Shown: positions 31,101 through 43,990, counted from the first letter of the stretch. The stretch is 64,000 nucleotides of DNA from Mycolicibacter hiberniae (GCF_010729485.1 NZ_AP022609.1:1798001-1862000); one strand, 5' to 3'. Translations and numbers: made by a program. Notes: generated from the letters alone by a model not told the origin.

Positions 31101-33197
31101 GTGACCACTGCTGCAGAGATCTCCGCTCTTACCCGCCCGCACCACCCCGGCGACTGGGCCGAGATCGACTCCCTCGCCGTAGACACCGCCCGGGTGCTGG
31201 CGGCCGACGCGGTGCAGAAGGTCGGAAACGGCCATCCGGGCACCGCGATGAGCCTGGCGCCGCTGGCCTACACGCTGTTTCAGCGGGTGATGCGCCATGA
31301 CCCGGCCGACACCGCATGGCTGGGCCGCGACCGGTTCGTGCTGTCCTGCGGGCACTCCAGCCTGACCCTCTACATCCAGCTGTACCTGGGTGGCTTCGGG
31401 CTGGAACTGGCCGACATCGAGGCACTGCGCACCTGGGGGTCCAAGACCCCGGGCCACCCGGAGTTCCGGCACACCAAGGGGGTGGAGATCACCACCGGAC
31501 CGCTCGGCCAGGGACTGGCCTCAGCGGTCGGGATGGCTATGGCCGCACGCTATGAGCGCGGACTCTTCGACCCCGATGCCGAACCCGGGACGAGTCCGTT
31601 CGACCATTTCGTCTACGTGATCGCCTCCGACGGCGACGTCCAGGAAGGCGTCACCAGTGAGGCCTCGTCGCTGGCCGGCGTCCAGCAGCTGGGCAACCTC
31701 ATCGTGTTCTACGACCACAACAAGATCTCCATCGAAGACGACACCGCGATCGCGTTCTGCGAGGACACCGCGGCCCGGTACCGGTCCTACGGCTGGCACG
31801 TTCAGGAGGTCGAGGGCGGCGAGAACGTGACCGGCATCGAGGAGGCGATCGCGGCGGCCAAAGCCGTCACCGACAAGCCGTCGTTCATCTCGCTGCGCAC
31901 CATCATCGGCTTCCCGTCGCCGGGCAAGATGAACACCGGCACCATCCACGGTTCGGCGCTGGGCGCCGACGAGGTCGCCGCCACCAAGACCGCGCTCGGC
32001 TTCGACCCGGACAAGAGCTTCGACGTCCGCGAGGACGTCCTCACCCACACCCGCCAGCTGGTGGGGCGCGGCAAGCAGGCACACGCCGAATGGCAGGAGC
32101 AGTTCGAAGCCTGGGCGGCCCGCGAGCCGGAGCGCAAAGCCCTGCTGGACCGGTTGCTCGCCGGGCAGCTGCCCGAGGGCTGGGATGCCGAGCTGCCGTC
32201 CTGGGAGCCGGGATCCAAGGCTGTCGCCACCCGCGCCGCATCCGGCAAGGTGCTCAACGCGCTGGGCCCCAAGCTTCCCGAATTGTGGGGCGGATCAGCT
32301 GATCTGGCGGGCAGCAACAACACCACCATGGACGGCGTCAAGTCCTTCGGGCCGGCGTCGATCTCCACCGGCGAATACACCGCCGACCCGTACGGCCGCA
32401 CCCTGCACTTTGGTATCCGTGAGCACGCGATGGGCGCGATCCTGTCCGGGATCGTGCTGCACGGGCCCACCCGGGCCTACGGCGGCACCTTCCTGCAGTT
32501 CTCCGACTACATGCGGCCCGCGGTGCGACTGGCCGCGCTGATGGACATCGACCCGATCTACGTCTGGACCCACGACTCGATCGGGCTCGGCGAAGACGGC
32601 CCCACCCACCAGCCGATCGAGCACCTGGCGGCGTTGCGCGCCATCCCCCGGCTGTCGGTGGTGCGGCCCGCGGACGCCAACGAGACGGCCTACGCCTGGC
32701 GCACCGTGCTGGCGCGCGGCGCCGACAGCGGTCCGGTCGGTTTGATCCTGACCCGGCAGAACGTGCCGATCCTGGAGGGCACCGACGCCGAGGGCGTGGC
32801 GCGCGGTGGGTACGTGCTGGGCGGTCTCGACGCCGAAACCGACGAACCCGACGTGCTGCTGATCGCCACCGGCTCGGAGGTGCAGCTGGCCGTCGAGGCG
32901 CAGAAGCTGTTGGCGGACAAGGACATCATCGCGCGCGTGGTGTCGATGACGTGTCTGGAATGGTTCGAGTCGCAGCCGGCCGACTACCGCGACGCGGTGC
33001 TGCCGCCCTCGGTCTCGGCTCGCGTGGCCGTGGAGGCCGGAATCGCGCAGTGCTGGCACAAGATCGTCGGCGACACCGGCGAGATCGTGTCGATCGAGCA
33101 CTACGGCGAGTCCGCCGATTACCAGACTCTTTTCCGCGAGTTCGGTCTGACCGCGGAGGCCGTGGTCGCGGCCGCTGAGAGGACCCTGGAAAACTGA
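31101..33197 (+). CDS. tkt: Transketolase
   Basis: 698 aa thiamine-diphosphate enzyme moving two-carbon units in the non-oxidative pentose phosphate pathway. Recognisable blocks: [13 protein letters not shown], the TPP/Mg motif [10 protein letters not shown], and [13 protein letters not shown] in the pyrimidine domain. GTG 31101 is preceded by GAGGA about 10 bases upstream. First gene of tkt-tal-zwf-opcA-pgl, matching Rv1449c-Rv1445c. Confidence 0.97.
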   Translation: MTTAAEISALTRPHHPGDWAEIDSLAVDTARVLAADAVQKVGNGHPGTAMSLAPLAYTLFQRVMRHDPADTAWLGRDRFVLSCGHSSLTLYIQLYLGGFGLELADIEALRTWGSKTPGHPEFRHTKGVEITTGPLGQGLASAVGMAMAARYERGLFDPDAEPGTSPFDHFVYVIASDGDVQEGVTSEASSLAGVQQLGNLIVFYDHNKISIEDDTAIAFCEDTAARYRSYGWHVQEVEGGENVTGIEEAIAAAKAVTDKPSFISLRTIIGFPSPGKMNTGTIHGSALGADEVAATKTALGFDPDKSFDVREDVLTHTRQLVGRGKQAHAEWQEQFEAWAAREPERKALLDRLLAGQLPEGWDAELPSWEPGSKAVATRAASGKVLNALGPKLPELWGGSADLAGSNNTTMDGVKSFGPASISTGEYTADPYGRTLHFGIREHAMGAILSGIVLHGPTRAYGGTFLQFSDYMRPAVRLAALMDIDPIYVWTHDSIGLGEDGPTHQPIEHLAALRAIPRLSVVRPADANETAYAWRTVLARGADSGPVGLILTRQNVPILEGTDAEGVARGGYVLGGLDAETDEPDVLLIATGSEVQLAVEAQKLLADKDIIARVVSMTCLEWFESQPADYRDAVLPPSVSARVAVEAGIAQCWHKIVGDTGEIVSIEHYGESADYQTLFREFGLTAEAVVAAAERTLEN

Positions 33198-33239
33198 CGT
33201 CGATCGCCCGCACAGCGGTCGATTGAGAAGGAGCGCAAC

Positions 33240-34352
33240 ATGACTCAGAATCCCACGCTTGCCGCTCTGAGCGCCGCCGGCGTATCGGTGTGGCTCGACG
33301 ACCTGTCCCGCGACCGGCTGAACTCGGGCAACCTGGCCGAACTGGTCGCCACCCGCAGCGTGGTCGGGGTGACCACCAACCCGACCATCTTCCAGAAGGC
33401 GCTGGAGAAAGGGCACGCCTACGACGGGCAACTGTCCGAACTGGCCGCCCGTGGCGCCGACGTGGACGCGGTGATCCGCACCGTCACCACCGACGACGTC
33501 CGCAACGCCTGCGATGTGCTGTCCGCGGCATGGAAGGCCTCCGACGGCGTGGACGGGCGGGTCTCGATCGAGGTCGATCCCCGGCTGGCCCATGACACCG
33601 ACAAGACCGTCGCCCAGGCGGTCGAGCTGTGGAAGATCGTCGACCGCCCCAACCTGTTCATCAAGATTCCCGCCACCCGGGCGGGGCTGCCGGCCATCAC
33701 CGCAGTGCTCGCCGAGGGGATCTCGGTCAATGTCACCCTGATCTTCTCGGTCGAGCGACACCGCGAAGTGATGGACGCCTACCTCGCCGGTCTGGAGGCC
33801 GCCGCGGCTGCCGGGCACGACCTGGCCACCGTGCACTCCGTGGCGTCGTTCTTCGTGTCGCGGGTGGACTCCGAGATCGACACCCGGTTGGAGAACATCG
33901 GTTCGGCTGCGGCGCTGACACTGCGCGGCAAGGCGGGCCTGGCCAACGCGCGGCTGGCCTACGCCGCCTACGAAGAGGTGTTCGGCGGCGAGCGTTTCGC
34001 CGCGCTGGCGGCCCGGGGCGCACGCGTCCAGCGGCCTCTGTGGGCCTCGACCGGGGTCAAGAACCCGGACTACCCGGACACCCTCTACGTCACCGAGCTG
34101 GTTGCGCCCCACACCGTCAACACCATGCCGGAACCGACGCTGGAGGCGGTGGCCGACCACGGCGTGATCTCCGGCGACACCGTCTCCGGAACTGCGACGG
34201 CCTCCCAGCAGGTCTTCGAGCAGCTCTCGGCGGTGGGCATCGACCTGCCCGACGTTTTCGAGGTGCTGGAGTCCGAGGGCGTCGAGAAGTTCGAGGCGTC
34301 CTGGGCCGAACTGTTGGCCGCCACCGCAGGGCAGCTGAACGAGGCCAAGTGA
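33240..34352 (+). CDS. tal: Transaldolase
   Basis: 370 aa transaldolase exchanging a three-carbon unit between sedoheptulose-7-P and glyceraldehyde-3-P. The Schiff-base lysine lies in [12 protein letters not shown], and the N-terminal [12 protein letters not shown] block is typical. ATG 33240 has AAGGAG upstream. It lies 42 bp after tkt. Confidence 0.97.
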   Translation: MTQNPTLAALSAAGVSVWLDDLSRDRLNSGNLAELVATRSVVGVTTNPTIFQKALEKGHAYDGQLSELAARGADVDAVIRTVTTDDVRNACDVLSAAWKASDGVDGRVSIEVDPRLAHDTDKTVAQAVELWKIVDRPNLFIKIPATRAGLPAITAVLAEGISVNVTLIFSVERHREVMDAYLAGLEAAAAAGHDLATVHSVASFFVSRVDSEIDTRLENIGSAAALTLRGKAGLANARLAYAAYEEVFGGERFAALAARGARVQRPLWASTGVKNPDYPDTLYVTELVAPHTVNTMPEPTLEAVADHGVISGDTVSGTATASQQVFEQLSAVGIDLPDVFEVLESEGVEKFEASWAELLAATAGQLNEAK

Positions 34353-34356
34353 TCTG

Positions 34357-35913
34357 ATGGCCGGGGGCGGGGCAGGGCGCAAAGACCCCGCGGGGTGGCA
34401 GAACCCCCTGCGGGACAAGCGAGACAAACGCCTGCCGCGTATCGCCGGCCCGTGCGGCGTGGTGATTTTCGGCGTCACCGGCGACCTGGCCCGCCGCAAG
34501 CTCATGCCGGCCATTTACGACCTGGCCAACCGGGGGCTGCTGCCGCCGGCCTTCGCGCTGGTGGGCTTCGCCCGCCGGGACTGGGCCGACGAGGATTTCG
34601 CCGAGGTGGTCTACCAGGCCGTCAAGCAGCACGCCCGCACCCCCTTCCGTCAGGTGGTGTGGGATCACCTGGCAGCGGGATTCCGTTTCGTGACAGGCAC
34701 GTTCGATGACGACGAGGCATTCGCGCGGCTGGCTCAGACCCTGGAAGCCCTCGATGCCGAACGTGGCACCGCGGGCAATCACGCCTTCTACCTGTCGGTC
34801 CCGCCGGCAGCCTTTCCGCTGGTGTGCGAAAAGCTGCACTCCACCGGGCTGGCCCGCCCGCGGGACGGCCGCTGGAGCCGGGTGGTGATCGAGAAGCCGT
34901 TCGGTCACGACTTGGCCAGCGCGCGCGAACTCAACGCGGTGGTCAACAGCGTGTTCCCGGAGGAGTCGGTGTTCCGGATCGACCACTACCTGGGCAAGGA
35001 GACGGTGCAGAACATCCTGGCGCTGCGCTTCGCCAACCAGCTGTTCGACCCGATCTGGAACGCCCACTACGTCGATCACGTGCAGATCACCATGGCCGAA
35101 GACATCGGCCTGGGCGGACGCGCCGGCTACTACGACGGCATCGGCGCGGCCCGCGACGTGATCCAGAACCACCTGCTGCAACTGCTGGCGCTCACGGCGA
35201 TGGAGGAGCCGGTGAGCTTCTCCCCCGCTGAATTGCAGGCCGAGAAGATCAAGGTGCTCTCGGCCGTGCGGCTGGCGCAGCCGCTGGACGAGACCACGTG
35301 CCGCGGCCAGTACGCCGCCGGCTGGCAGGGCGGCGAGCACGTGGTGGGCCTGCTCGACGAAGACGGGTTCGCCCACGATTCACGGACCGAGACCTTTGCG
35401 GCGATCACCCTGGAGGTCGACACCCGACGCTGGGCCGGCGTCCCGTTCTACCTGCGGACCGGCAAGCGCCTGGGCCGGCGGGTCACCGAGATCGCGCTGG
35501 TGTTCAAGCGTGCGCCGCATCTGCCGTTCGACGACACGATGACTGACGAACTGGGTACCAACGCCGTGGTGATCAGGGTGCAGCCCGACGAGGGAATCAC
35601 CATGCGGTTCGGTTCCAAGGTCCCCGGCCATCTGATGGAAGTCCGCGACGTCAACATGGACTTCTCCTACGGATCGACGTTCTCCGAAGATTCGCCGGAG
35701 GCCTACGAGCGCCTGATCCTGGATGTGTTGCTGGGCGAGCCGTCCCTGTTCCCCGTCAATGCCGAGGTCGAATTATCTTGGGAGATACTCGATCCGGTGC
35801 TCGAGAATTGGGCCGAAGACGGCAAGCCCGAACCGTATCCGGCTGGCAGCTGGGGGCCCAAGGGGGCGTTCGAGATGCTCAGGCGTTCCGGCCGGGAATG
35901 GCGGCGCCCATGA
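34357..35913 (+). CDS. zwf: Glucose-6-phosphate 1-dehydrogenase
   Basis: 518 aa first enzyme of the oxidative pentose phosphate pathway. The dinucleotide motif GVTGDLARRKLMPA and the active-site signature RIDHYLGKE are present. It corresponds to Zwf2 (Rv1447c). It begins 4 bp after the tal stop and overlaps opcA by 4 bp. Confidence 0.97.
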   Translation: MAGGGAGRKDPAGWQNPLRDKRDKRLPRIAGPCGVVIFGVTGDLARRKLMPAIYDLANRGLLPPAFALVGFARRDWADEDFAEVVYQAVKQHARTPFRQVVWDHLAAGFRFVTGTFDDDEAFARLAQTLEALDAERGTAGNHAFYLSVPPAAFPLVCEKLHSTGLARPRDGRWSRVVIEKPFGHDLASARELNAVVNSVFPEESVFRIDHYLGKETVQNILALRFANQLFDPIWNAHYVDHVQITMAEDIGLGGRAGYYDGIGAARDVIQNHLLQLLALTAMEEPVSFSPAELQAEKIKVLSAVRLAQPLDETTCRGQYAAGWQGGEHVVGLLDEDGFAHDSRTETFAAITLEVDTRRWAGVPFYLRTGKRLGRRVTEIALVFKRAPHLPFDDTMTDELGTNAVVIRVQPDEGITMRFGSKVPGHLMEVRDVNMDFSYGSTFSEDSPEAYERLILDVLLGEPSLFPVNAEVELSWEILDPVLENWAEDGKPEPYPAGSWGPKGAFEMLRRSGREWRRP

Positions 35914-36821
35914 TTGTCGAGCTGCCAGACACCTCGACCAACGCCATCAACAAAAGGCTCGACGAGCTGCGCGAGCAGGTCGGCGCGGCTACCACGGGCC
36001 GGGTCCTGACCCTGATCATCGCCCTGGGCAACGACGCGCTGCTCGACGAGTCCATCGCCGCGGCCTACATCGCCAGCCAGGAGCACCCCAGCCGGGTGAT
36101 CGTGGTGATCACCGGAGAAGCCGACTCCGGCTCGGCTCGCCTGGACGCCGAGCTGCGGATGCTCGGTGAGGCCGGCGGCGGCGAGGTGGTGGTGCTGAGG
36201 CTGTACGGCCCGCTGGCCGGACACGCCGACGCCGTCGTCACGCCGTTCCTGCTCCCCGACATCCCGGTGGTCGCGTGGTGGCCCGACGTCGCCCCGGCGG
36301 CACCGGCCGCCGATCCGCTGGGCGCCTTGGCGTTGCGGCGGATCACCGACGCCACCAACGCCTCCGACCCCCGGGCCGCGATCCGAAGCCGCCGAGACGG
36401 CTACACCGCCGGAGACACCGACCTGTCGTGGAGCCGGATCACCTATTGGCGCGCGCTACTTGCCTCGGCCCTGGATCAGCCGCCGTACGAGCCGATCCGC
36501 TCGGCGGTGGTCTCCGGACTGGCGACCGAACCGGCCCTGGACATCCTGGCCGGCTGGTTGGCCAGTCGCATCGACGGGCCGGTACGACGTGTCGTCGGCG
36601 CTTTGCGGATCGAGTTGATGCGTGACAGCGAGATCGTGTCGCTGAGCCGTCCGCAAGAGGGCGTGATCGCGACCTTGAGCCGCACCGGCAGGCCCGAGGC
36701 CCTGGTCCCGCTGCCGCGCCGGGTGACCGCGGAATGCCTCGCCGAGGATCTGCGCCGGTTGGACCCCGACGGTGTTTACGGAGCCGCCCTGACGGGCCTT
36801 GAGGAAGTGGAGTACCTGTGA
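35910..36821 (+). CDS. opcA: Glucose-6-phosphate dehydrogenase assembly protein OpcA
   Basis: 303 aa. OpcA associates with Zwf and is needed for full activity in cyanobacteria and actinobacteria. ATG 35910 overlaps the zwf stop (ATGA), and its own stop overlaps pgl. The motif [14 protein letters not shown] and the C-terminal sugar-phosphate-like region are typical of the family. Confidence 0.94.
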   Translation: MIVELPDTSTNAINKRLDELREQVGAATTGRVLTLIIALGNDALLDESIAAAYIASQEHPSRVIVVITGEADSGSARLDAELRMLGEAGGGEVVVLRLYGPLAGHADAVVTPFLLPDIPVVAWWPDVAPAAPAADPLGALALRRITDATNASDPRAAIRSRRDGYTAGDTDLSWSRITYWRALLASALDQPPYEPIRSAVVSGLATEPALDILAGWLASRIDGPVRRVVGALRIELMRDSEIVSLSRPQEGVIATLSRTGRPEALVPLPRRVTAECLAEDLRRLDPDGVYGAALTGLEEVEYL

Positions 36822-37564
36822 TCGTTGCGACCTACCCCGACGCCGATGCGCTGGTCGCCGCCGCCGGCGACCGCCTGGCCGACGCGGTGGAGGCGGCCAT
36901 CGCCGCCCGGGGCCGGGCACTGGTCGTGCTGACCGGCGGCGGCAACGGCATCGCGCTGCTGCGCCGCCTGGGCGAGCATGCCGCACGGATCGACTGGGCA
37001 CGCGTGCACCTGTTCTTCGGTGACGATCGCTTCGTTGCGGCGCACGACGCCGATCGCAACGACAAGCAGGCGCGCGAGGCGCTGTTGGGCCGGATCGAGA
37101 TCCCGGCGGAGAACGTGCACGCGATGCCGGCCAGCGACGGCGCGTACGGCGACGACCTCGAGGCCGCCGCGCAGGCCTACCAGGAGGTGCTGGCGGCCCA
37201 GGCCGATGCGGGCCAACCCGCGCCGGAGTTCGACGTGCACCTGCTGGGTATGGGTGCTGAGGGCCACGTCAACTCGCTGTTCCCCGACACCGCTGCCGTC
37301 CGGGAGACCACGCGCATGGTGGTGGGGGTGAGCGATTCGCCCAAGCCGCCGCCGCGCCGAATCACGCTGACCCTGCCGGCGATCCGGCGCTCGCGGGAGG
37401 TGTGGTTGGTGGTTGCCGGGGAGTCCAAGGCCGAGGCGGTGGCGGCCGCGATGGGCGGCGCGGACCCGGTGGAGATTCCCGCCGCCGGTGCGATCGGCCG
37501 TGAGCAGACGGTGTGGCTGCTCGACGAGGCGGCCGCTTCGCTGCTGTCCGGGCAGCCTTCCTAG
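36818..37564 (+). CDS. pgl: 6-phosphogluconolactonase (DevB)
   Basis: 248 aa enzyme hydrolysing 6-phosphogluconolactone. Motifs: [32 protein letters not shown] and [14 protein letters not shown]. It starts at GTG 36818, coupled to opcA by a 4-bp overlap. Last enzyme gene of the operon. Confidence 0.95.
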   Translation: MIVATYPDADALVAAAGDRLADAVEAAIAARGRALVVLTGGGNGIALLRRLGEHAARIDWARVHLFFGDDRFVAAHDADRNDKQAREALLGRIEIPAENVHAMPASDGAYGDDLEAAAQAYQEVLAAQADAGQPAPEFDVHLLGMGAEGHVNSLFPDTAAVRETTRMVVGVSDSPKPPPRRITLTLPAIRRSREVWLVVAGESKAEAVAAAMGGADPVEIPAAGAIGREQTVWLLDEAAASLLSGQPS

Positions 37565-37641
37565 CCCGCGGCCGGCTTTCTGCTCGGCCGGGTTGCGACG
37601 CATCCGGCGATCGCCACAAGCCGCGCCCGTCGGCGGTCATA

Positions 37642-38037
37642 ATGAGCGCTATGGCAGACAGAACCCCGGGAAACGGCACCGAACGCAAGCGGCTCAAGAC
37701 CTTGGCTCAGGCGGCGCTGAACGCCGATGTGACCGTCGGCCAGCTTGAAGATGTGCTCGGTGGACTGGGCGGCACCATGAACGAGCTCAACAGTTCCCTG
37801 GCCAGTCTCAACGCCACGATCGAACGCCTGGGCAGCGGCCTGGACCATCTTGAGTCGACTATGGCCAGCCTGGATGACCTGGCCCGCCGGCTGGTCACCC
37901 TGATCGAGCCGGTGGAAGCCATCGTCAACCGGATCGACTACCTGGTAGCCGTCGGCGAGACCGCCATGTCACCGCTGTCGATGACGGAGAATGCGCTGCG
38001 CGGGATGCTCAACGCCATGCGCAACCGGATGCGCTGA
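37642..38037 (+). CDS. Coiled-coil protein, Rv1444c-like
   Basis: 131 aa (128 if started at ATG 37651). The centre is a heptad-rich coiled coil (MNELNSSLASLNATIERLG and on, through about residue 95). An amphipathic C-terminal part (MSPLSMTENALRGMLNAMRNRM) follows. GGCGG precedes ATG 37642; a CATAAT sequence 7 bases before ATG 37651 makes a leaderless start there possible. It follows pgl by 77 bp, as Rv1444c does. Function unknown. Confidence 0.8.
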   Translation: MSAMADRTPGNGTERKRLKTLAQAALNADVTVGQLEDVLGGLGGTMNELNSSLASLNATIERLGSGLDHLESTMASLDDLARRLVTLIEPVEAIVNRIDYLVAVGETAMSPLSMTENALRGMLNAMRNRMR

Positions 38038-38124
38038 GCGGCCACGGGCTCACCGCGGAGGCATTGCCGGCCGCCGCGCCAGGCTCACCCGTGAGCAACT
38101 TTTCTACAATGGTGAAGGATTTTG

Positions 38125-38138
38125 CTACATTGATGTAG
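38125..38138 (+). promoter_or_regulatory. TetR operator CTACAT-TG-ATGTAG over promoter and start codon
   Basis: A perfect inverted repeat (6-bp arms, 2-bp spacer) contains the -10 hexamer TACATT (38126-38131). Six bases later, its last base is the first base of the TetR GTG start. A related half site, CTACAAT, lies 21 bp upstream (38104-38110). Binding here would block transcription start, as expected for autorepression. Confidence 0.6.
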
Positions 38139-38764
38139 TGACTGTCGCGGCCAACCACCGGGAGCGCGCCGCGCATCTGGGCCCGGAACGCCGCCGGCCC
38201 CTGGTACTGGATGCAGCGCTGGCCATCGCGGCCGCCTCTGGTACCACCGCGGTGACCATCGGCGCCGTCGCCGAGCGCCTGGGCGTCACCCGCCCGGTGG
38301 TGTATTCCTGCTTCCCAGACCGGGTCGCCCTGATCAAGGCGCTGGTCGAGCGCGAGCGCAACACCATGGTGGCCCGACTGCTCGACGCACTGCACACCGC
38401 CCGGGGCGATGATCCCGAGGCTGCCTTCATCACCGGCTACCAGCACCTGTTGCACATGGTCGACGAGCATCCCGACACCTGGCGGCTGATCTTCGCGGTC
38501 AGCCCAGATCCCTCGGTGGCCGACGTGGTCGCAGAGGCGCGCCAGGCCGTCGCGGCCAGCGCCACCCGCTGGATCGCGCCGGCGCTGCGCACGTGGTGGC
38601 AGACCGCCGACCTCGATCGCAAGCTGCCCGTTCTCATCGAACTGTTCATGTCGGCCGGTGAGGCCGCGTCGCGCTCCTTGTTGGACGGCCAAAGCGACTG
38701 GACCGCCGACGATCTCGGCATCTTTTACGGACGAATCATGTGCAGCGCATTCCGCGCGGCATGA
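38138..38764 (+). CDS. TetR-family regulator paired with MpaB-like oxygenase
   Basis: 208 aa from GTG 38138. TetR HTH (about 22-66, containing VTIGAVAERLGVTRPVVYSCF). Ligand domain of the TetR_C_33-like mycobacterial type. It is followed 24 bp later by an MpaB-like oxygenase gene, so it probably controls that gene and itself through the palindrome overlapping its start. Confidence 0.88.
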   Translation: MTVAANHRERAAHLGPERRRPLVLDAALAIAAASGTTAVTIGAVAERLGVTRPVVYSCFPDRVALIKALVERERNTMVARLLDALHTARGDDPEAAFITGYQHLLHMVDEHPDTWRLIFAVSPDPSVADVVAEARQAVAASATRWIAPALRTWWQTADLDRKLPVLIELFMSAGEAASRSLLDGQSDWTADDLGIFYGRIMCSAFRAA

Positions 38765-38788
38765 AGCCGCACCGATAGGGGGAAACCA

Positions 38789-39907
38789 ATGAAACAACAC
38801 CGCACCACGCAGGTACCGGCGCGGACCGAGACCACCGGCGGCTCATTGCGCTCGGTGATCACCCGGGTCCGCCGGCGCGACTACCAGCCGCTGCTCGACT
38901 ACGGGGTGTTCGGGCCGGATTCGGTGTCGTGGCGGGTATGGACGTACCCGACCACTCCCACCGTCGCGATCAGCCGAGCAGTGGTGATCGAAGAGCTGGA
39001 CCCGTTCTTGACGGCGACCGTCAACGCCACCGGCCGGATCTACAACCAGCCCCGTGTCCGCCTGGAGCGCACCATCGCATACTTCGCCACGATCGCCATC
39101 GGCGATTCACTTTCAGCGGCCAAGGCGGCCGAGACGCTGACGAAGGTGCACGCGCACGCCGGCTGCGTGGAGCCGGTGTCGGGGGTGTGGTCAGACCCCA
39201 ACAATCCCGACCAGCAACTGTGGATTCTGGTGACCGGCTGGCATTCGGTGCTCTACGCCTACGAGACCTACGGGCCGGGCAAGCTCTCCGAAGCCGATGA
39301 GCGCAGCTACTGGGCCGACTGCGCCAAAGCCGCGGAATTCCAGACCATCGACCCGGCTGCGGTGCCGCGCACCCGCGAGGAGGTTCGGGACTACTTCCGG
39401 CGAATGCGGCCCCGGCTGGCCGCCAGCGAGGCGACTCAACACGCGATGCAGCACCTGATGAACGCCGAGGTGTTCCTGCCCGAACTGCCCCGGCTGCTCA
39501 CCCCGGTGAAGTGGCCCGCTCGCATTGTGTTGCGCGCCGGCGTCATCCGGATGCTTCCCCGGTGGCAGCGCGACCTGGCCAACACCCATCAAAGCGCCGT
39601 GACCGACTGGTTGATCCGGCCGATTCTGCGGGGCGCCATGGCGGTGATGGCCCGGCCCAAGGTCGCCATGCTCGCGCTGCGCTTCCTGAGCCCGTCGACC
39701 GTGCCGATCGCCGCACCGGCGCTGCTCGGCATCCCGCCGGTCACCGCACAGACCGTCACCCCGGCGCAGGCGTTCGCCCGCCACGGCATCGCGACGCCCA
39801 AAGCGCTCTACGAGCAGTTCAGATCCGGCCAGGACATCGTCATGCACCGGCCTTCTGCCCCGCTGCCGGTGCCGCCTTCGGGCGGCAGCCAGCCCCAGCC
39901 GGCTTAG
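38789..39907 (+). CDS. MpaB/rubber-oxygenase-like DUF2236 protein
   Basis: 372 aa oxygenase-MpaB family (DUF2236) protein. These are heme-binding proteins related to latex-clearing protein. Conserved segments include GPDSVSWRVWTYPTTP near residue 42, GWHSVLYAYETYGP with a candidate ligand His, and the helical C-terminal half. GGGGGA lies before ATG 38789. Downstream of a TetR gene, a common pairing in mycobacteria. Substrate unknown. Its stop codon lies in the loop of a strong hairpin. Confidence 0.85.
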   Translation: MKQHRTTQVPARTETTGGSLRSVITRVRRRDYQPLLDYGVFGPDSVSWRVWTYPTTPTVAISRAVVIEELDPFLTATVNATGRIYNQPRVRLERTIAYFATIAIGDSLSAAKAAETLTKVHAHAGCVEPVSGVWSDPNNPDQQLWILVTGWHSVLYAYETYGPGKLSEADERSYWADCAKAAEFQTIDPAAVPRTREEVRDYFRRMRPRLAASEATQHAMQHLMNAEVFLPELPRLLTPVKWPARIVLRAGVIRMLPRWQRDLANTHQSAVTDWLIRPILRGAMAVMARPKVAMLALRFLSPSTVPIAAPALLGIPPVTAQTVTPAQAFARHGIATPKALYEQFRSGQDIVMHRPSAPLPVPPSGGSQPQPA

Positions 39908-39918
39908 GCCGGCTGGGG
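39893..39918. terminator. Bidirectional terminator hairpin between MpaB-like gene and secG
   Basis: CCCCAGCCGGC (39893-39903) and GCCGGCTGGGG (39908-39918) form a perfect 11-bp stem with loop TTAG. The loop includes the TAG stop of the MpaB-like gene. The converging secG ends at 39942. There is no T-tract, as is common in mycobacteria. A near-copy of the right arm follows (GGCTGGGGGCAGG repeated). Confidence 0.65.
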
Positions 39919-39941
39919 GCAGGAGTCGGCTGGGGGCAGGG

Positions 39942-40175
39942 TCAGGCGTATTTGATCAGCAGGCCCACCGCGACGATGGAGGTCAGCCAGATCGCGATGA
40001 CGAAGTAGGTCAGCCTGTCCAGGTTTTTCTCGACCACGGTCGAGCCCGACAGGCTGGACTGCACGCCGCCGCCGAACAGAGTCGACAGGCCGCCGCCCTT
40101 GGCGCGGTGCAGCAGCACCAGCAGAATCACCAGCAGGCTGGTGATCACCAAGAGAATCTGCAGCGTCAAGATCAT
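39942..40175 (-). CDS. secG: Protein-export membrane protein SecG
   Basis: 77 aa, two transmembrane helices separated by a Gly-rich cytoplasmic loop (RAKGGGLSTLFGGG); auxiliary subunit of the SecYEG translocon. Full family length. ATG 40175 is preceded by TAGGGTGACGGC, which can be read as a leaderless -10 or as a weak ribosome site. Confidence 0.93.
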   Translation of the reverse strand: MILTLQILLVITSLLVILLVLLHRAKGGGLSTLFGGGVQSSLSGSTVVEKNLDRLTYFVIAIWLTSIVAVGLLIKYA

Positions 40176-40181
40176 GCCGTC

Positions 40182-40187
40182 ACCCTA
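40182..40187 (-). promoter_or_regulatory. secG -10 hexamer, possible leaderless start
   Basis: TAGGGT, six bases, then ATG 40175. The same bases (AGGGTGA) could act as a ribosome site, so the reading is ambiguous. Confidence 0.4.
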
Positions 40188-40218
40188 CCGTTCGGCCGGC
40201 GCTTCCCCGGCGTCTGGG

Positions 40219-41004
40219 TCACGGCAGCGGCCCGCCGGCAGCCAGCGCCGCCAGCATCGCGAACTGCTCACCGTCCAGCGAGGCACCGCCTACCAGACCG
40301 CCGTCCACATCGGGCTGGCCGATGAGTTCGCCGATGTTCTTGGCGTTGACCGAGCCGCCGTAGAGCACCCGGACGGTGTCGGCGGCCTTGGGTGAGGCGA
40401 GCTTGCCCAGTTCCGCGCGCACCGCCGCGCACACCTCCTGCGCGTCGGCGGCGCCGGCCACCCGGCCCGTGCCGATCGCCCACACCGGTTCGTAGGCGAT
40501 GACGCTGGCACCGATCTGCTCGGCGCTCAACCCGGCCAGCGAACCCCGCAACTGCTCCAGACAGTATTCGACGTGGTTACCGGCCTCCCGGATCTCCAGG
40601 TGCTCGCCGATGCAGATGATCGGGGTGAGGCCGTGCTTGAGGGCGGCGGCCGCCTTCGCGGCGACCAGTGCGTCGTCCTCGCCGTGGTAGCTGCGTCGCT
40701 CGGAGTGCCCGACGACCACGAAGGTGCAACCCAGCTTGGCCAGGAACGCACCGCTGACCTCACCGGTGTAGGCGCCCGAATCGTGCTGGGAGAGATCCTG
40801 GGCACCGAAGGTCAGCCGAAGCTTGTCCCCGTCGACCAGGGTCTGAACGCTGCGCAGATCGGTGAACGGCGGCAGCACCGTGACGTCGACCTTGTCGAAG
40901 TACTTGTCCGGCAGCGCGAAAGCCACCTTCTGCACCAGGGCGATGGCCTCGAAGTGATTGAGGTTCATCTTCCAGTTGCCGGCGATCAGCGGCTTACGAC
41001 TCAT
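40219..41004 (-). CDS. tpiA: Triosephosphate isomerase
   Basis: 261 aa TIM-barrel enzyme of glycolysis. NWKMN (substrate Lys), VGHSERR (catalytic His) and [11 protein letters not shown] (catalytic Glu) are all present. ATG 41004 overlaps the pgk stop by 4 bp. Third gene of gap-pgk-tpiA. Confidence 0.97.
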   Translation of the reverse strand: MSRKPLIAGNWKMNLNHFEAIALVQKVAFALPDKYFDKVDVTVLPPFTDLRSVQTLVDGDKLRLTFGAQDLSQHDSGAYTGEVSGAFLAKLGCTFVVVGHSERRSYHGEDDALVAAKAAAALKHGLTPIICIGEHLEIREAGNHVEYCLEQLRGSLAGLSAEQIGASVIAYEPVWAIGTGRVAGAADAQEVCAAVRAELGKLASPKAADTVRVLYGGSVNAKNIGELIGQPDVDGGLVGGASLDGEQFAMLAALAAGGPLP

Positions 41005-42248
41005 TGCGACCCTCCGGTTGCGAATCCGGTCTCCAGGACCTGCAGACCTGGCAGTGGTTTGCCCTCAAGGTATTCCAGGGACGCGCCGCCGCCGGTGGAG
41101 ATGTGGGAGAAACCGTCCTCCGGCAGGCCCAGCGCCCGTACCGCCGCGGCGGAGTCACCGCCGCCGACAACGCTGAAGGCGCCTTTGGCTGTGGCGTTTG
41201 CGATCGCTTCGGCCACTCCCCTGGTGCCGGCCTCGAACGCCGGGAACTCGAACACGCCCATCGGCCCGTTCCAGAAGACGGTCTTGGCGTTGCCCAGCAG
41301 GGCGGCGAACCGCTCCACCGAACCCGGACCGATGTCCAGGCCCATCTTGCCGTCCGGGATGGCGTCCGCGGCCACCACCTCGCCGGTGGCGGCTGCGTCG
41401 AACTTGTCGGCGACGACGATGTCCACCGGCAACCGCAGCACGTCGGCGTAGTCGTCGAGCAGTTGCCGGCAGGTGTCCACCATGTCGGCCTCCAGCAACG
41501 AGGTGCCGACCTGTTGCCCCTGTGCCGCCAGGAAGGTGAAACACATGCCGCCGCCGATCACGATGGAGTCGGCTTTGGTCGCCAGCGACTTGATCACGCC
41601 CAGCTTGTCGGAGACCTTCGATCCGCCCAGCACCACGGCATAGGGCCGCTCGGTCGACTCGGTCAGCTGCTGCAACACCTGGATCTCCGCGGCGACCAGC
41701 GTCCCCGCGTAGGCCGGCAGCAGCGTGGCGATGTCGTAGACCGAGGCCTGCTTGCGGTGCACCACGCCGAACCCGTCGGAGACAAAGGCCCCCGGCGAGC
41801 CGTCCGGCGCGGCGACCAGCTCGGCCAGTTCCCGGGCCAGAGCCAGCCGCTCGCCGTCGTCCTTGCTGGTCTCGCGCGGATCGAAGCGGATGTTCTCCAG
41901 CAGCAGCACGTCGCCTTCGGTCAGACCTTCGGCGCGGGCCAGGGCATCGGTGCCGACCACGTCACCGGCCAGCTGAACGTGCCGGCCCAACTGCTCGCTG
42001 AGCGCGGCCGCGACCGGCGCCAGCGACAACTTGGGGTCCGGCCCGCCTTTGGGCCGCCCCAGGTGCGCGGTCACCACGACCTTGGCGCCGGCGCCTACCA
42101 AGGCACGCAGCGTGGGCACCGATGCGGTGATCCGGCCCAGGTCGGTGATCTTTCCGTCGTCGAGCGGGACGTTCAGGTCGGAGCGCACCAGCACGCCCCG
42201 ACCCGAAACACCCTCGGCGATCAGGTCTTCGACTGACTTGACGGCCAC
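41001..42248 (-). CDS. pgk: Phosphoglycerate kinase
   Basis: 415 aa glycolytic kinase. [11 protein letters not shown] near the N-terminus, HLGRPKG, and the C-terminal nucleotide-binding GGGDSAAA. It starts at GTG 42248, 7 bp after gap. Confidence 0.97.
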   Translation of the reverse strand: MAVKSVEDLIAEGVSGRGVLVRSDLNVPLDDGKITDLGRITASVPTLRALVGAGAKVVVTAHLGRPKGGPDPKLSLAPVAAALSEQLGRHVQLAGDVVGTDALARAEGLTEGDVLLLENIRFDPRETSKDDGERLALARELAELVAAPDGSPGAFVSDGFGVVHRKQASVYDIATLLPAYAGTLVAAEIQVLQQLTESTERPYAVVLGGSKVSDKLGVIKSLATKADSIVIGGGMCFTFLAAQGQQVGTSLLEADMVDTCRQLLDDYADVLRLPVDIVVADKFDAAATGEVVAADAIPDGKMGLDIGPGSVERFAALLGNAKTVFWNGPMGVFEFPAFEAGTRGVAEAIANATAKGAFSVVGGGDSAAAVRALGLPEDGFSHISTGGGASLEYLEGKPLPGLQVLETGFATGGSQ

Positions 42249-42255
42249 GATCGCG

Positions 42256-43990
<1,735 letters not shown>

